A stretch of 42,081 nucleotides of DNA, taken from the NCBI GenBank assembly GCA_028868895.1, contig JAGWTP010000025.1:1-42081 (forward strand). The letters run 5' to 3'. Below are positions 32,872-41,471 of this stretch, in pieces. Within the stretch, counting starts at the first letter, position 1. Each line of letters opens with the position of its first letter. Position numbers and translations under genes: made by a program. The notes under the pieces are model-generated. The model was not told where the DNA came from and made no database searches. It saw nothing but the letters and a program-made list of their open reading frames with translations. This DNA comes from Burkholderiales bacterium. Lineage in GTDB: Bacteria; Pseudomonadota; Gammaproteobacteria; Burkholderiales; Burkholderiaceae_C.

Positions 32872-33630
32872 ATGCGCTTCGATGTCATCACGCTGTTCCC
32901 CGAATTGTTCGCGCCGCACCTGGCACACGGCATCACGCGGCGCGCGTTCGAATCGGAGCAGGTGAAAGTCACGCTGTGGCCGCTGCGCGACCACGCCGAC
33001 AACGCCTATCGCCGCGTCGACGATCGTCCCTACGGCGGCGGGCCGGGCATGGTGATGCTGGTCGAGCCGCTCGAGCGTGCGCTTGCGGCCGTGCGCGCGG
33101 CGCGTGCCGACGCCGTGCCGGCGCCGGTCGTTCATTTCTCGCCGACCGGCCGGCGCATCGACCAGGCTACGGTGCAGGCGTTCGCGACGTCGCCCGGCGC
33201 GATCCTGGTGTGTGGGCGGTACGAGGGCATTGACCAGCGCTTCATCGACCGCCATGTCGACGTCGAACTGAGCCTGGGCGACTTCGTGCTGTCGGGCGGT
33301 GAATTGCCGGCGTTGGCGCTGCTCGATGCGGTGGCCAGGCTGCAGCAGGGTGTGCTCGGCGACGCCCTGTCGCACCAGCAGGACAGCTTTTCCGACGGCC
33401 TGCTCGATTGTCCGCACTACAGCCGCCCGGAGGTTCTGACCACGGCTGACGTTGGCGGCGCAGTTCCGCGCGAATTGCTGTCGGGTCACCACGCGCAGAT
33501 CGCCCGCTGGCGTCGCGAACAGTCGCTGGCGCGCACGGCGCGGCAGCGCCCCGATCTGATTGCCGCGGCCCGCGCGGCGGGGCGTTTGAGCGCAGCCGAC
33601 GAGCGGTACCTCGCCGGTCTACAGTTATAA
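32872..33630 (+). CDS. trmD: tRNA (guanine37-N1)-methyltransferase
   Basis: 252 residues, SPOUT fold. Seen: [25 protein letters not shown], the AdoMet knot [13 protein letters not shown] and [19 protein letters not shown], then the C-terminal [18 protein letters not shown] and [16 protein letters not shown] (tRNA binding). It methylates G37 of tRNAs to prevent frameshifting. Its TAA stop lies inside a TATAAT sequence (33626-33631). Confidence 0.98.
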   Translation: MRFDVITLFPELFAPHLAHGITRRAFESEQVKVTLWPLRDHADNAYRRVDDRPYGGGPGMVMLVEPLERALAAVRAARADAVPAPVVHFSPTGRRIDQATVQAFATSPGAILVCGRYEGIDQRFIDRHVDVELSLGDFVLSGGELPALALLDAVARLQQGVLGDALSHQQDSFSDGLLDCPHYSRPEVLTTADVGGAVPRELLSGHHAQIARWRREQSLARTARQRPDLIAAARAAGRLSAADERYLAGLQL

Positions 33631-33631
33631 T
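33626..33631 (+). promoter_or_regulatory. Candidate internal -10 box overlapping the trmD stop
   Basis: An exact TATAAT containing the trmD TAA, followed by CGCAGGC, 117 bases before the rplS ATG. No -35 consensus is visible. It may allow rplS to be made apart from the rest of the operon. Confidence 0.4.
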
Positions 33632-33747
33632 CGCAGGCTTTTCGATCCTCTGCCCCGCAGGAGCAATGGTGCCACCACCGACGCGTGCCGGCACCGCCGC
33701 TCCACCCAACTCCATCAACGCGCAGGCATGATCACTTGGAGAAAACC

Positions 33748-34101
33748 ATGGATCTGATCCAGACCCTCGAGCGGGAAGAAATCTCACGCCTCAACAAGAC
33801 CATCCCCGAGTTCGCTCCCGGCGACACCGTGATCGTCAGCGTCAATGTCGTGGAAGGTACGCGCAAGCGGGTGCAGGCGTTCGAAGGCGTGGTCATCGCC
33901 AAGCGTAACCGCAGCCTGAATTCGAGCTTCATCGTGCGCAAGATCTCCAGCGGCGAAGGCGTGGAACGCACGTTCCAGCTGTACAGCCCGCTGATCGCGT
34001 CGATCGAGGTCAAGCGCCGCGGCGATGTTCGTCGCGCCAAGCTCTACTACCTGCGCAGCCGTTCGGGCAAGTCGGCGCGGATCAAGGAAAAGCTGTCCTG
34101 A
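33748..34101 (+). CDS. rplS: 50S ribosomal protein L19
   Basis: 117 residues. ATG 33748 follows TTGGAG. Conserved L19 sequence: [57 protein letters not shown] and [22 protein letters not shown]. It sits at the 30S-50S interface. Last gene of its operon, followed by a strong terminator. Confidence 0.98.
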   Translation: MDLIQTLEREEISRLNKTIPEFAPGDTVIVSVNVVEGTRKRVQAFEGVVIAKRNRSLNSSFIVRKISSGEGVERTFQLYSPLIASIEVKRRGDVRRAKLYYLRSRSGKSARIKEKLS

Positions 34102-34205
34102 TCTCGCCGGCCCGGTGTGCTCCGATGCGCCGCGCAGGGGTGGGTCCATCGCCGTGTTCGGGTGCGGTCCGCTGCGTATCCCAGTGACTGCATCACACCG
34201 TTTCG

Positions 34206-34228
34206 AAGGCCGCCCATCGGGCGGCCTT
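34206..34228 (+). terminator. Intrinsic terminator of the rpsP operon
   Basis: AAGGCCGCCC and GGGCGGCCTT form a perfect 10-bp stem with a 3-base loop, followed by TTTTGTCTT on the plus strand. It lies 105 bases after rplS and 19 bases before the Nudix gene. Confidence 0.9.
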
Positions 34229-34246
34229 TTGTCTTCCTGAACGTCC

Positions 34247-34930
34247 ATGGCCCTCAGCTTCGACCCACAGAAACTCCCTGTCGTCGGGGTCGATGACCAC
34301 CTGCCGGAAGTCGCGCCGGGTGAACTGCAGGCCGACGCGTTGCGTCGGCGGTTCGCTTCGCCACCGCTGTGGACGCCGGAGATCAAGACCGAGCACCGCT
34401 ATACCGATCGCGCCCCGGCACATGCGTCGGTGTTGATCGCGTTGGTGCCGCACGCCGAGATCACCGTGCTGCTGACAAAGCGCACCGACCACCTGACCGA
34501 CCATCCTGGCCAGATCAGCTTTCCGGGCGGCCGTGTCGAACCCGAGGACGTCGATGCGGCTGCGACCGCGCTGCGCGAGGCCCACGAAGAGATCGGCCTG
34601 GCCTCGACGTACGTCGACGTGCTCGGCGCCATGCCGACCTACACCACCGGCACCGGTTTCATCGTGACACCGATCGTTGCGCTGGTGCGCCCGGGGTTCG
34701 CCTTGCAGGCCGATCCGTTCGAGGTCGCCGAGGTCTTCGAGGTGCCGCTGTCGTTCCTGATGAATCCGGCCCACCACCGACGCCATTCGGTCGCGGTGGC
34801 CGGCGTGCAGCGCGAGTTCTTGTCGATTCCCTGGGACGGGCAGGACGAATGGGGCCGGCCGCGGCGCTACTTCATTTGGGGGGCGACCGCCGCGATGTTG
34901 CGCAACCTGTACCGCTTGCTCGCGGCCTGA
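34247..34930 (+). CDS. CoA pyrophosphatase (Nudix hydrolase, NudL-like)
   Basis: 227 residues. Hydrolyses CoA or its derivatives to 3'-phospho-ADP and phosphopantetheine. The CoA-Nudix lead (VLLTKRTDHLTDHPGQISFPGGRVEPED) is followed by the Nudix helix TALREAHEEIGL with its metal-binding Glu residues. VPLSFLMNPAHHRRH and YFIWGATAAMLRNLY complete the family pattern. It starts 19 bases after the rplS terminator, so it needs its own promoter, which was not found. Confidence 0.92.
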   Translation: MALSFDPQKLPVVGVDDHLPEVAPGELQADALRRRFASPPLWTPEIKTEHRYTDRAPAHASVLIALVPHAEITVLLTKRTDHLTDHPGQISFPGGRVEPEDVDAAATALREAHEEIGLASTYVDVLGAMPTYTTGTGFIVTPIVALVRPGFALQADPFEVAEVFEVPLSFLMNPAHHRRHSVAVAGVQREFLSIPWDGQDEWGRPRRYFIWGATAAMLRNLYRLLAA

Positions 34931-34998
34931 CGCCGGCCCCGGCGTCGCGGTGCCATATCGCCCGGGGCTTCGGTCGTGCGTCGGTATCATCAAGGCGC

Positions 34999-35988
34999 AT
35001 GAGTTTCTTCGCCGTCCTGTTCGCGCTGCTGATCGAGCAACTCAAACCCCTGCCGCGCGGCAATTTCATCCACGATTCGTTGACCGGCTGGATGCGATGG
35101 ACCGGGCGCAACTTCGATGCCGGGCGCGATCACCATGCCTGGGTCGTGTGGGTCATCACCGCGCTGCTGCCGGCGCTCCTGGCCTGGGGCGTGCATGCCA
35201 CGCTGGCGCGCTTCAGCCTGCTGCTGGCACTGCTGTGGAACGTGGCGGTGCTGTATCTGACGCTCGGCTTTCGCCAATTCAGCCACTACTTCACCGACAT
35301 CCGCGACGCGCTCGACCGCGGCGATGAAGCGCAGGCGCGCCAGTTGCTCGCGCAGTGGCGTCATCTCGACGCCAGTGAGCTGCCACGCTCCGAGTTGCTG
35401 CGCCACGTGATCGAGCATTCGCTGCTTGCCGCCCACCGCCACGTGTTCGGCGTGTTCTTCTGGTTCGTGCTGCTGTCGTCGTTCGGTCTGGGCCCGGCCG
35501 GCGCCGTGCTCTACCGCATGGCCGAGTTCGCGAGCCGCTACTGGGCATTCAAGAGCCCCACGATCGACGCGCCGGTGAACGAGCGGCTGCGTGAACTGTC
35601 GCAGCGCCTGTTCAGCCTGCTCGATCACGTGCCGGCGCGGCTCACGGCGTTCGGTTTCGCGGTGGTCGGCAATTTCGAGGAAGCGGTGACCTGCTGGCGC
35701 CGTGATGCGGGCCTGTGGAAGCACCCCAACGAAGGCATCATTCTCGCCGCCGCGGCCGGTGCCGTGGGCGTGCAACTCGGTGGCCGCGCTGCGCCCGGCG
35801 TCACCCCCGATCGCTCGAAGACCTTCGACGCGGGTGCGGCGCCCGACGACGTGCTCGCCGAGGGATCGACCCCCGGGCTACCGCCGGTGCTCGGGCACCT
35901 GCGCAGCATCGTCGGCCTGGTCTGGCGCTCGGTGGTGTTGTGGATGCTGCTGCTGGCGCTGTTGTCGCTGGCCAATCTGGTCGGCTAG
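34999..35988 (+). CDS. CobD/CbiB- or AmpE-like integral membrane protein
   Basis: 329 residues, about five membrane helices (SFFAVLFALLIEQL, VWVITALLPALLAWGV, FSLLLALLWNVAVLYLTLGFRQF, HVFGVFFWFVLLSSFGLGPAGAVLYR and a C-terminal VVLWMLLLALLSLANL). The TDIRDALDRGDEAQARQLLAQW and LLDHVPARLTAFGFAVVGNFEEA segments are shared by CobD/CbiB-family and AmpE proteins. No cobalamin or ampD gene lies nearby, so a cobinamide-synthase role is doubtful and a cell-wall signalling role is possible. ATG 34999 is weakly supported. Confidence 0.8.
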   Translation: MSFFAVLFALLIEQLKPLPRGNFIHDSLTGWMRWTGRNFDAGRDHHAWVVWVITALLPALLAWGVHATLARFSLLLALLWNVAVLYLTLGFRQFSHYFTDIRDALDRGDEAQARQLLAQWRHLDASELPRSELLRHVIEHSLLAAHRHVFGVFFWFVLLSSFGLGPAGAVLYRMAEFASRYWAFKSPTIDAPVNERLRELSQRLFSLLDHVPARLTAFGFAVVGNFEEAVTCWRRDAGLWKHPNEGIILAAAAGAVGVQLGGRAAPGVTPDRSKTFDAGAAPDDVLAEGSTPGLPPVLGHLRSIVGLVWRSVVLWMLLLALLSLANLVG

Positions 35989-36015
35989 CGCGGTCGACGG
36001 CCGCCGTTGGCGGAT

Positions 36016-36933
36016 TCAGCGCCGCTGGACGAGTTCGGCCAGGATCTCGCCGTAGATCCGATACCTCGAAGCGCTGATCTCGCCGCGCGCCAGCGCCTCG
36101 CGCACGCCGCAGCCGGGTTCGTGCAGGTGGGTGCAGTTGTAGAACCGGCAAGCAGTGGCATGCCTGCGCAGGTCCGGCATCAGCACCGCGAGTTGCTGGG
36201 CGTCGATCTGGCGCAGTCCGAACTCCTGGAAACCCGGCGAATCGATCAGTGCGCTGCGCCGCTCGGCGCCGTCGATCCAGTACCACTGCGTGGTCGTGGT
36301 GGTGTGCCTGCCGGAGTTGAGCGCCTGCGAGATCTCGCCGACCTGCGCCTTCGCGTCGGGCGCGAGCAGGTTGATCAGCGTGCTCTTGCCGGTGCCGCTC
36401 GGCCCAAGCACCAGCGAGGCCTTGCCGTCGAGCAGCGGATGCAGGCGTGCGCGCGCTGCTTCGGGGTGGGTCTTCAGTGCCACCTCGATCACGTCGATGC
36501 CCATCGCCCCGTACGGCAGCAAGCGCTCGCGCGCCGCGGCGATCGTCGGCAGGTCGGCCTTGTTCAACACGATGCGGGCCGGGATGTCGGCGCTCTCGGC
36601 CGCTATCAGCGCGCGTGCCAGTTGTGACTCGCTGAACACCGGCTCGGCGGCCACCAGCACCAGCAACTGGTCGAGGTTGGCGGCGAACGACTTGGTCTTC
36701 CACTCGTCCTGCCGGAACAGCAGGTTGCGACGCGACTCGATGTGCTCGATCACACCTTCATCGCCCGAGGCCTGCCAGCGCACGCGGTCACCGACGACGC
36801 AATCACCGCTCTTGCCTCGACCTTTGCCACGCGGATGGCAAATGATGCGTTCGCCCTCGGGCGACTCGACGACGCAGTGGCGGCCGTGCGCGGCGACCAC
36901 CAGCCCCACGTCGAGCGCGACGGTCTGGCTCAA
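36016..36933 (-). CDS. rsgA: Ribosome small-subunit GTPase RsgA
   Basis: 305 residues from a TTG start at 36933, the only start giving the usual N-terminal OB-fold (GLVVAAHGRHCVVE). Circularly permuted GTPase: NKAD (G4) precedes GPSGTGKSTL (G1), HTTTTT (G2-like) and DSPGF (G3). The C-terminal zinc-binding segment is CRFYNCTHLHEPGC. It acts in late 30S maturation. It lies 12 bases after the pterin dehydratase gene, in one transcript with the M48 protease. Confidence 0.95.
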   Translation of the reverse strand: MSQTVALDVGLVVAAHGRHCVVESPEGERIICHPRGKGRGKSGDCVVGDRVRWQASGDEGVIEHIESRRNLLFRQDEWKTKSFAANLDQLLVLVAAEPVFSESQLARALIAAESADIPARIVLNKADLPTIAAARERLLPYGAMGIDVIEVALKTHPEAARARLHPLLDGKASLVLGPSGTGKSTLINLLAPDAKAQVGEISQALNSGRHTTTTTQWYWIDGAERRSALIDSPGFQEFGLRQIDAQQLAVLMPDLRRHATACRFYNCTHLHEPGCGVREALARGEISASRYRIYGEILAELVQRR

Positions 36934-36945
36934 TGCGATGCCGGT

Positions 36946-37278
36946 TCAGGCAACGAACGCCACCAGCGCATCGGCCTTCGCCGCGCAAATGAAGTCGTTG
37001 ATCGAGATGCCACCGACCGAGTGCGTGTTGAAGCGCACCACGCAGCGGCTGTAACTGACCGCCAGCTCGGGGTGATGGTCTTCGGTGTTGCAGATCCAGG
37101 CCAGCGCATTCACGAACGCGATGGTCTCGTAGTAGTTCTTGAACGCGAACGTCTTCTCGATCGCGCCATTGCTCATGTGCCAGCCACTGACCTGGGCGAG
37201 GTGGTCGCGAACCACGGCCTCGGTCATCGGGTGCGCGCCTTCGAGCGCCCGGCATTTCTGATGCAGGAGGTTGGTCAT
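36946..37278 (-). CDS. Pterin-4a-carbinolamine dehydratase
   Basis: 110 residues. The active-site motif EDHHPEL, with the GWHMSNGAIEKTFAFKNYYETIAFVNALA lead and VVRFNTHSVGGISINDFICAAKAD, identifies the PCD/DCoH (PhhB) family. It dehydrates 4a-hydroxytetrahydropterin after aromatic amino acid hydroxylation. No phenylalanine hydroxylase is in the window, so it may serve another pterin or molybdopterin step. ATG 37278 is six bases after the M48 stop. Confidence 0.93.
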   Translation of the reverse strand: MTNLLHQKCRALEGAHPMTEAVVRDHLAQVSGWHMSNGAIEKTFAFKNYYETIAFVNALAWICNTEDHHPELAVSYSRCVVRFNTHSVGGISINDFICAAKADALVAFVA

Positions 37279-37284
37279 GGCGGG

Positions 37285-38574
37285 TCAGGCCGCTTGCAGT
37301 GTGGGCGCCGGAGCGCGGGCCAGCGCCGCGAGTCGCTCGGACGCGGGTGGGTGCGAGTAGTAGAACCGCACGTACAGCGGATCGGGCGTCAGCGTGGCGG
37401 CGTTGTCTTCGTGCAGCTTGAGCAGCGCGCCCGCGAGGTCGGCACCGCTGGCCTGCTGGCACGCATAGGCGTCGGCCTGGAACTCGTGCCTGCGCGAGAT
37501 CTGCGCGAACAGTGGCGACACGAAGAAGCCGAACACCGGCGCGACGAGCAGGAACAGCAGCAACGCCACCGCATCGTTCGGTGCGACCATCGAAGGCCGC
37601 ACGCCGAACGCCGCATAGAACCACGTGTGCGTCATCAGCCAGCCCAGCAGCGCGAAACCGGCCAGGCTGATCGCGAACATCGCGCCGATGCGCTTGATCA
37701 CGTGCCGGTGCTTGAAGTGGCCGAGTTCGTGCGCCAGCACCGCTTCGACCTCGCCGGGCGAGAGCTTGCGCAGCAGCGTGTCGAAGAACACCACACGCTT
37801 GGCGGCGCCGAAGCCGGTGAAATAGGCATTGGCATGGGCCGAGCGCTTGCTGCCGTCCATCACGAACAGGCCCTTGGCCGCGAAGCCGCAGCGCGCCATC
37901 AAGGCCTGGACGCGCGCCCGCAGCGACTCGTCGGCAAGCGGCTCGAACTTGTTGAACAGCGGCGCGATCACGGTCGGATAGAGCAACAAGATGAGCACGT
38001 TGAACGCCATCCAGGCACCCCAGGCCAAGAGCCACCACAGGCCGCCGGTGGCGCCCATGATCCACAGCATCAATGCGGCGACCGGCAGGCCGATCAGCAC
38101 ACCGACGAGCGCGCCCTTGAGCATGTCGGCCAGGTACAACCGCCACGTCATGCGGTTAAAGCCGAAGCGTTGCTCAATGCGAAACGTGCTGTAAAGGTCG
38201 AACGGCAGATCGAGTGCGCCGCTGATCACTGCGAACGAGGCCAGCAACGCGAGCTGGTAGGCCATCGATCCGAAGCGTGGCTGCAGCGCGTCGCGCACCG
38301 CCTCGTTGAGCGCCCCGATACCGCCGAGCAGCGTCCAGCCCAGCAGCACGGCGGCGCCGAACGCCATGCTCAGCAGCCCCAGACGGGCCTTGGCGAGCGT
38401 GTAGTCGGCGGCGCGCTGGTGGGCGGCCAGCGTGATGGTTGCAACAAACGGCGCCGGCACCGCGTCGCGGTGCGCGGCGACGTGCCGGATCTGCCGTGAG
38501 GCGAGCCAGAACTTGACGAGCAGCGAGGCGATCAGTGCGACCGCGAAGGCGATCGAAAGCGAGAGGGCTTGCAT
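37285..38574 (-). CDS. M48 family (Ste24-like) integral membrane zinc metalloprotease
   Basis: 429 residues with about seven membrane helices. The zinc motif [14 protein letters not shown] gives two His ligands and the catalytic Glu, and the third ligand Glu is in [11 protein letters not shown]. The sequence [22 protein letters not shown] and [22 protein letters not shown] are CAAX-protease-1/Ste24 signatures. [28 protein letters not shown] follows. Bacterial homologues probably handle membrane-protein quality control. First gene of an M48-PCD-rsgA transcript, divergent from orn across 47 bases. Confidence 0.94.
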   Translation of the reverse strand: MQALSLSIAFAVALIASLLVKFWLASRQIRHVAAHRDAVPAPFVATITLAAHQRAADYTLAKARLGLLSMAFGAAVLLGWTLLGGIGALNEAVRDALQPRFGSMAYQLALLASFAVISGALDLPFDLYSTFRIEQRFGFNRMTWRLYLADMLKGALVGVLIGLPVAALMLWIMGATGGLWWLLAWGAWMAFNVLILLLYPTVIAPLFNKFEPLADESLRARVQALMARCGFAAKGLFVMDGSKRSAHANAYFTGFGAAKRVVFFDTLLRKLSPGEVEAVLAHELGHFKHRHVIKRIGAMFAISLAGFALLGWLMTHTWFYAAFGVRPSMVAPNDAVALLLFLLVAPVFGFFVSPLFAQISRRHEFQADAYACQQASGADLAGALLKLHEDNAATLTPDPLYVRFYYSHPPASERLAALARAPAPTLQAA

Positions 38575-38621
38575 GGGTGCTCAGTGTAGACCTGCGAAAA
38601 TCCCCCGCAGGAGAACCTTGC

Positions 38622-39182
38622 ATGAATCAAACCAACTTGGCCAGCAGCGACCAGAACCTGGTCTGGATCGACCTCGAGATGACCGGCCTGTACCCCGATA
38701 CCGACCGCATCATCGAGATTGCGGTCGTCGTCACCGACGCGCAGCTCGGCAACCGCATCGAAGGCCCGGTGTTCGCGGTGCACCAGAGCGACGCCGCGCT
38801 CGACGCAATGGACGCTTGGAACAAGGGCACGCACGGCAAGAGCGGGCTGATCGACCGGGTCAAGGCGTCCGTGGTCGACGAAGCGCAGGCGCAGGCCCAG
38901 GTCATCGAGTTCCTGCAACGCTACGTGCCGAAGAACACCTCGCCGATGTGCGGCAACAGCATCTGCCAGGACCGGCGCTTCCTGGCCAACCACATGCCGC
39001 AGCTCGAAGCCTTCTTTCATTACCGCAACCTCGATGTCAGCACCCTGAAGGAACTGGCCAAGCGTTGGAAGCCCGGGATCCTCACCGGCTTCAAGAAGGC
39101 GCAGGCGCACACCGCGCTGGCCGACATCCACGAATCGATCGACGAACTGCTGCACTACCGCGCGCAGTTCCTCGCCGTCTAG
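38622..39182 (+). CDS. orn: Oligoribonuclease
   Basis: 186 residues. ATG 38622 follows GCAGGAGAA. DEDDh exonuclease: WIDLEMTGL (first D and E), [17 protein letters not shown] (second D), and [14 protein letters not shown] (H and last D). [14 protein letters not shown] is the orn signature. It degrades 2-5-nt RNA, including pGpG from c-di-GMP. It ends seven bases from a convergent receiver gene. Confidence 0.98.
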   Translation: MNQTNLASSDQNLVWIDLEMTGLYPDTDRIIEIAVVVTDAQLGNRIEGPVFAVHQSDAALDAMDAWNKGTHGKSGLIDRVKASVVDEAQAQAQVIEFLQRYVPKNTSPMCGNSICQDRRFLANHMPQLEAFFHYRNLDVSTLKELAKRWKPGILTGFKKAQAHTALADIHESIDELLHYRAQFLAV

Positions 39183-39189
39183 TGGTCGT

Positions 39190-39555
39190 TCAGACGCAGA
39201 GCTTCTCGACCGCGGCGACGAGCTGCGAGGGCTGGAACGGCTTGGTGATCCAGGCCCGCGCCCCGGCGTCGCGGCCCTCGGCCTTCTTCGCCGCGCCGGC
39301 CTCGGTGGTGAGCATGATCACCGGCGTGAACTTGTAGGCGTGGGTGGACTTCAGCCGCCGCACGAAGCTCAGGCCGTCGATCTTGGGCATGTTGAGGTCG
39401 CAGACGATGAGGTCGAGCTTGCGGCCGTCGAGCTTCTCGATCGCGTCCTGTCCGTCGATGGCCAGCAGGACGTCGTAGCCGGCCTTGGCCAGCGCCATCT
39501 TGGCGATGGTGCGGAAGCTGGCCGAATCGTCGACGACGAGGATCGATTTGGTCAT
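39190..39555 (-). CDS. Stand-alone CheY-like receiver protein
   Basis: 121 residues, a single receiver domain with no output domain. ATG 39555 follows GGAG. The site is complete: acidic pair in VVDDSAS, phospho-accepting Asp in CDLNMPKIDG, Thr in MLTTEAG and Lys in ITKPFQP. It resembles PilH/CheY-type receivers used in chemotaxis or twitching. No kinase or chemotaxis gene is in the window. A 90-base gap separates it from the next receiver gene on the same strand. Confidence 0.92.
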   Translation of the reverse strand: MTKSILVVDDSASFRTIAKMALAKAGYDVLLAIDGQDAIEKLDGRKLDLIVCDLNMPKIDGLSFVRRLKSTHAYKFTPVIMLTTEAGAAKKAEGRDAGARAWITKPFQPSQLVAAVEKLCV

Positions 39556-39645
39556 CGCTGGGGTCTCCGCAGGGCGGTGTGGGCTCGCATGCTCCCTTTT
39601 CGGAACCCGGCGCGCGGTCTTGATGCGGGGAGTTCTCGATCGCAT

Positions 39646-40059
39646 TCAGGACGAGCCGCGGCGCGCCGCGTCGAGCGCGCGGGCCAGGCCCACCGCCAGA
39701 CGTTCGGACGTCAGCGGCTTGTGCCAGTACTCGTGTGCGCCCAGGCTCAGCGCCTTGACGACGTCGATCGAGAACGAGTCGCTGGTCAGCAGCACGACGC
39801 GCAGCGCGCGTTCGGCGATCGCCTCGCTGAGTTCGCGCACGACCTGCAGCCCGCCGATGTCGGGCAGGTTCATGTCCAGCAGCACGAGGTCGGGGCGCTC
39901 GGCGAGCGCCAGCCGCAGCCCCTCGCGCCCGCCGGTGGCCTTGAGCAGGCGCACGCCGGTGTGCGGCGCAAGGATCGCCTCCACCAGCGCCATCGAGACC
40001 GGTTCGTCCTCGATGCACAACACGGTGCCGGTGAGGCCGGGCGGTGCGTCCGGATTCAC
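39646..40059 (-). CDS. Stand-alone receiver-domain protein
   Basis: 137 residues from GTG 40059, with GGAGG 7 bases upstream deciding the start; an overlapping ATG reads only two codons. One receiver domain: CIEDEPVSM, LLDMNLPDIGGLQ, VVLLTSDSF and YWHKPLT supply the acidic pair, Asp, Thr and Lys. There is no output domain. It is encoded on the same strand as the CheY-like protein and may be its partner in a phosphorelay. No kinase is adjacent. Confidence 0.88.
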   Translation of the reverse strand: MNPDAPPGLTGTVLCIEDEPVSMALVEAILAPHTGVRLLKATGGREGLRLALAERPDLVLLDMNLPDIGGLQVVRELSEAIAERALRVVLLTSDSFSIDVVKALSLGAHEYWHKPLTSERLAVGLARALDAARRGSS

Positions 40060-40199
40060 GGCATCGCCTCCGCGCGCGGCACGACGTCGATGAGGGGCGG
40101 CCTCGATTCCATCGCGATCCTCCAGGCGCAAGCGGGCACGCCGCGAGTTTCGGTCGCGCGCGTGACCGCCGCAGCACGGCTCCATGGCGTCGGCATGGT

Positions 40200-40985
40200 C
40201 TATGCGCCCGCCAGGCCCCGGCGGCGGGCGACGACGAACAGCCGCGGAAAGGCGAGCAAGCGGCGACCGTCGGCGCGCACCGGGTACGCGGCGTCGATGC
40301 GACGCTGGTATTCGGCGACGAAGGCGTCCCGCTCGGGCGGCGCCAGCGGGTCCAGGAACGGGCGCAGACCGGTCGCGCGCAGCCATTCGACGATGGCGGC
40401 GGCGTCGACCATCGGGTGTTCGTAGGTCGTGCGCCAGACGTCGACCTCGGCCTGCGGCGACAGCCAGTCGTAGTAGCGCTCGGCGCTCGGCAGCCGCTCG
40501 CGCTGCGCGGCGGCGTCGGCCAGCGCCGCGGCGAAGGGCGGCAGTGCGGCGACCTCGCGCATCAGCGCGTGGCTGGGCTGGTCGAGGTTGTCGGGCATCT
40601 GCACCGCGAGCACGCCGCCGGGCGCCACGCGCTCGAGCAGCCGCGGCAGCAGCCGCTCGTGGTCGCCCAGCCATTGCAGCGACGCATTCGCGTAGGCCAG
40701 GTCCACCGGCCGCGCCGGCCGCCAGGCCGCGATGTCGGCGACCTCGAAGCCCAGGCCCGGCAGGCGCCGGCGCGCGCTCTCGATCATCGCCGGCGAGGTG
40801 TCGATGCCTTGCACCGTGGCGCGCGGGTAGCGTCGCACCAGCAACTCGGTCGAATTGCCGGGACCGCAGCCCAGGTCGACGACGACCCCCGGCGTTGGCA
40901 GCGGCACGCGGGCCAGCAACTCGGCGGCGGGCCGCGTGCGCTCGCTTTCGTAGCGACCGTAGAGGGCGGGATTCCAGTCGCTCAT
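40200..40985 (-). CDS. tam: Trans-aconitate 2-methyltransferase
   Basis: 261 residues from ATG 40985 ([20 protein letters not shown]), the typical Tam opening. AdoMet motif [16 protein letters not shown], then [42 protein letters not shown] and WRTTYEHPM, ending in [13 protein letters not shown]-like sequence. It methylates trans-aconitate, an inhibitory by-product of the TCA cycle. The 140 bases downstream (40060-40199) hold no gene that I can support. Confidence 0.94.
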   Translation of the reverse strand: MSDWNPALYGRYESERTRPAAELLARVPLPTPGVVVDLGCGPGNSTELLVRRYPRATVQGIDTSPAMIESARRRLPGLGFEVADIAAWRPARPVDLAYANASLQWLGDHERLLPRLLERVAPGGVLAVQMPDNLDQPSHALMREVAALPPFAAALADAAAQRERLPSAERYYDWLSPQAEVDVWRTTYEHPMVDAAAIVEWLRATGLRPFLDPLAPPERDAFVAEYQRRIDAAYPVRADGRRLLAFPRLFVVARRRGLAGA

Positions 40986-41114
40986 ATCGCTTCGCTCGGC
41001 AGTGTCGCGGCGCCCAGTATGGACGAGCGCGCCGTCCCGCGCGCGTCGCGCCACCGGCTGAAACCCCTAGCGCCGATGCCCGGTTTCGTCAGCCTGTCGT
41101 CAGTTTCGGGATCG

Positions 41115-41462
41115 ATGCTGCGCCGCAACATGGATGCCGCAACGACATTGCAGCTGGGGCTCGACGGCCTGCTCGCCGACCTGCGGTGCGCCCGCCGCGG
41201 CCGCGACCTCGGGCGGTTGGCGCTGCTCGCCTATTGCGAGGTCCGGCGCTGGGCGCGCGAAGCCGGCGAGAGCGAACTGGCGGCGCATTCGTCGGCCATG
41301 GTGCTCGGCGCCCCGCACGTCGACCGCGACGCCTTCCTGCATCACATCGACGGCCTGATCTGCGAGCTCGAGCAGGTGCAGCCCCGCATCCACGACCGCG
41401 CCGCGGCCGCGGCGCCGAACCGCGGCGCGGTCGTCGCCGCGCCCGGCCGACCCGCTGCCTGA
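41115..41462 (+). CDS. Small protein of unknown function
   Basis: 115 residues from ATG 41115; ATG 41076 and ATG 41130 are in frame and also possible. Codon third positions are strongly G/C, as in neighbouring genes, and the antisense frame is not, so I take it as real. It is mostly helical (MDAATTLQLGLDGLLADLRCARRG, LGRLALLAYCEVRRWAREAGESELAAHS), with a conserved-looking DRDAFLHHIDGLICELEQVQPRI and an Ala/Gly-rich end. There is no signal peptide or membrane helix. I do not recognise the family. Confidence 0.6.
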   Translation: MLRRNMDAATTLQLGLDGLLADLRCARRGRDLGRLALLAYCEVRRWAREAGESELAAHSSAMVLGAPHVDRDAFLHHIDGLICELEQVQPRIHDRAAAAAPNRGAVVAAPGRPAA

Positions 41463-41471
41463 GCGGCGGCG

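Noticed and set aside
34999-35988. A cobalamin biosynthesis (CobD) assignment as such
   Set aside because: No other cobalamin gene is near and AmpE-like proteins share the same features, so only the broad family is claimed.
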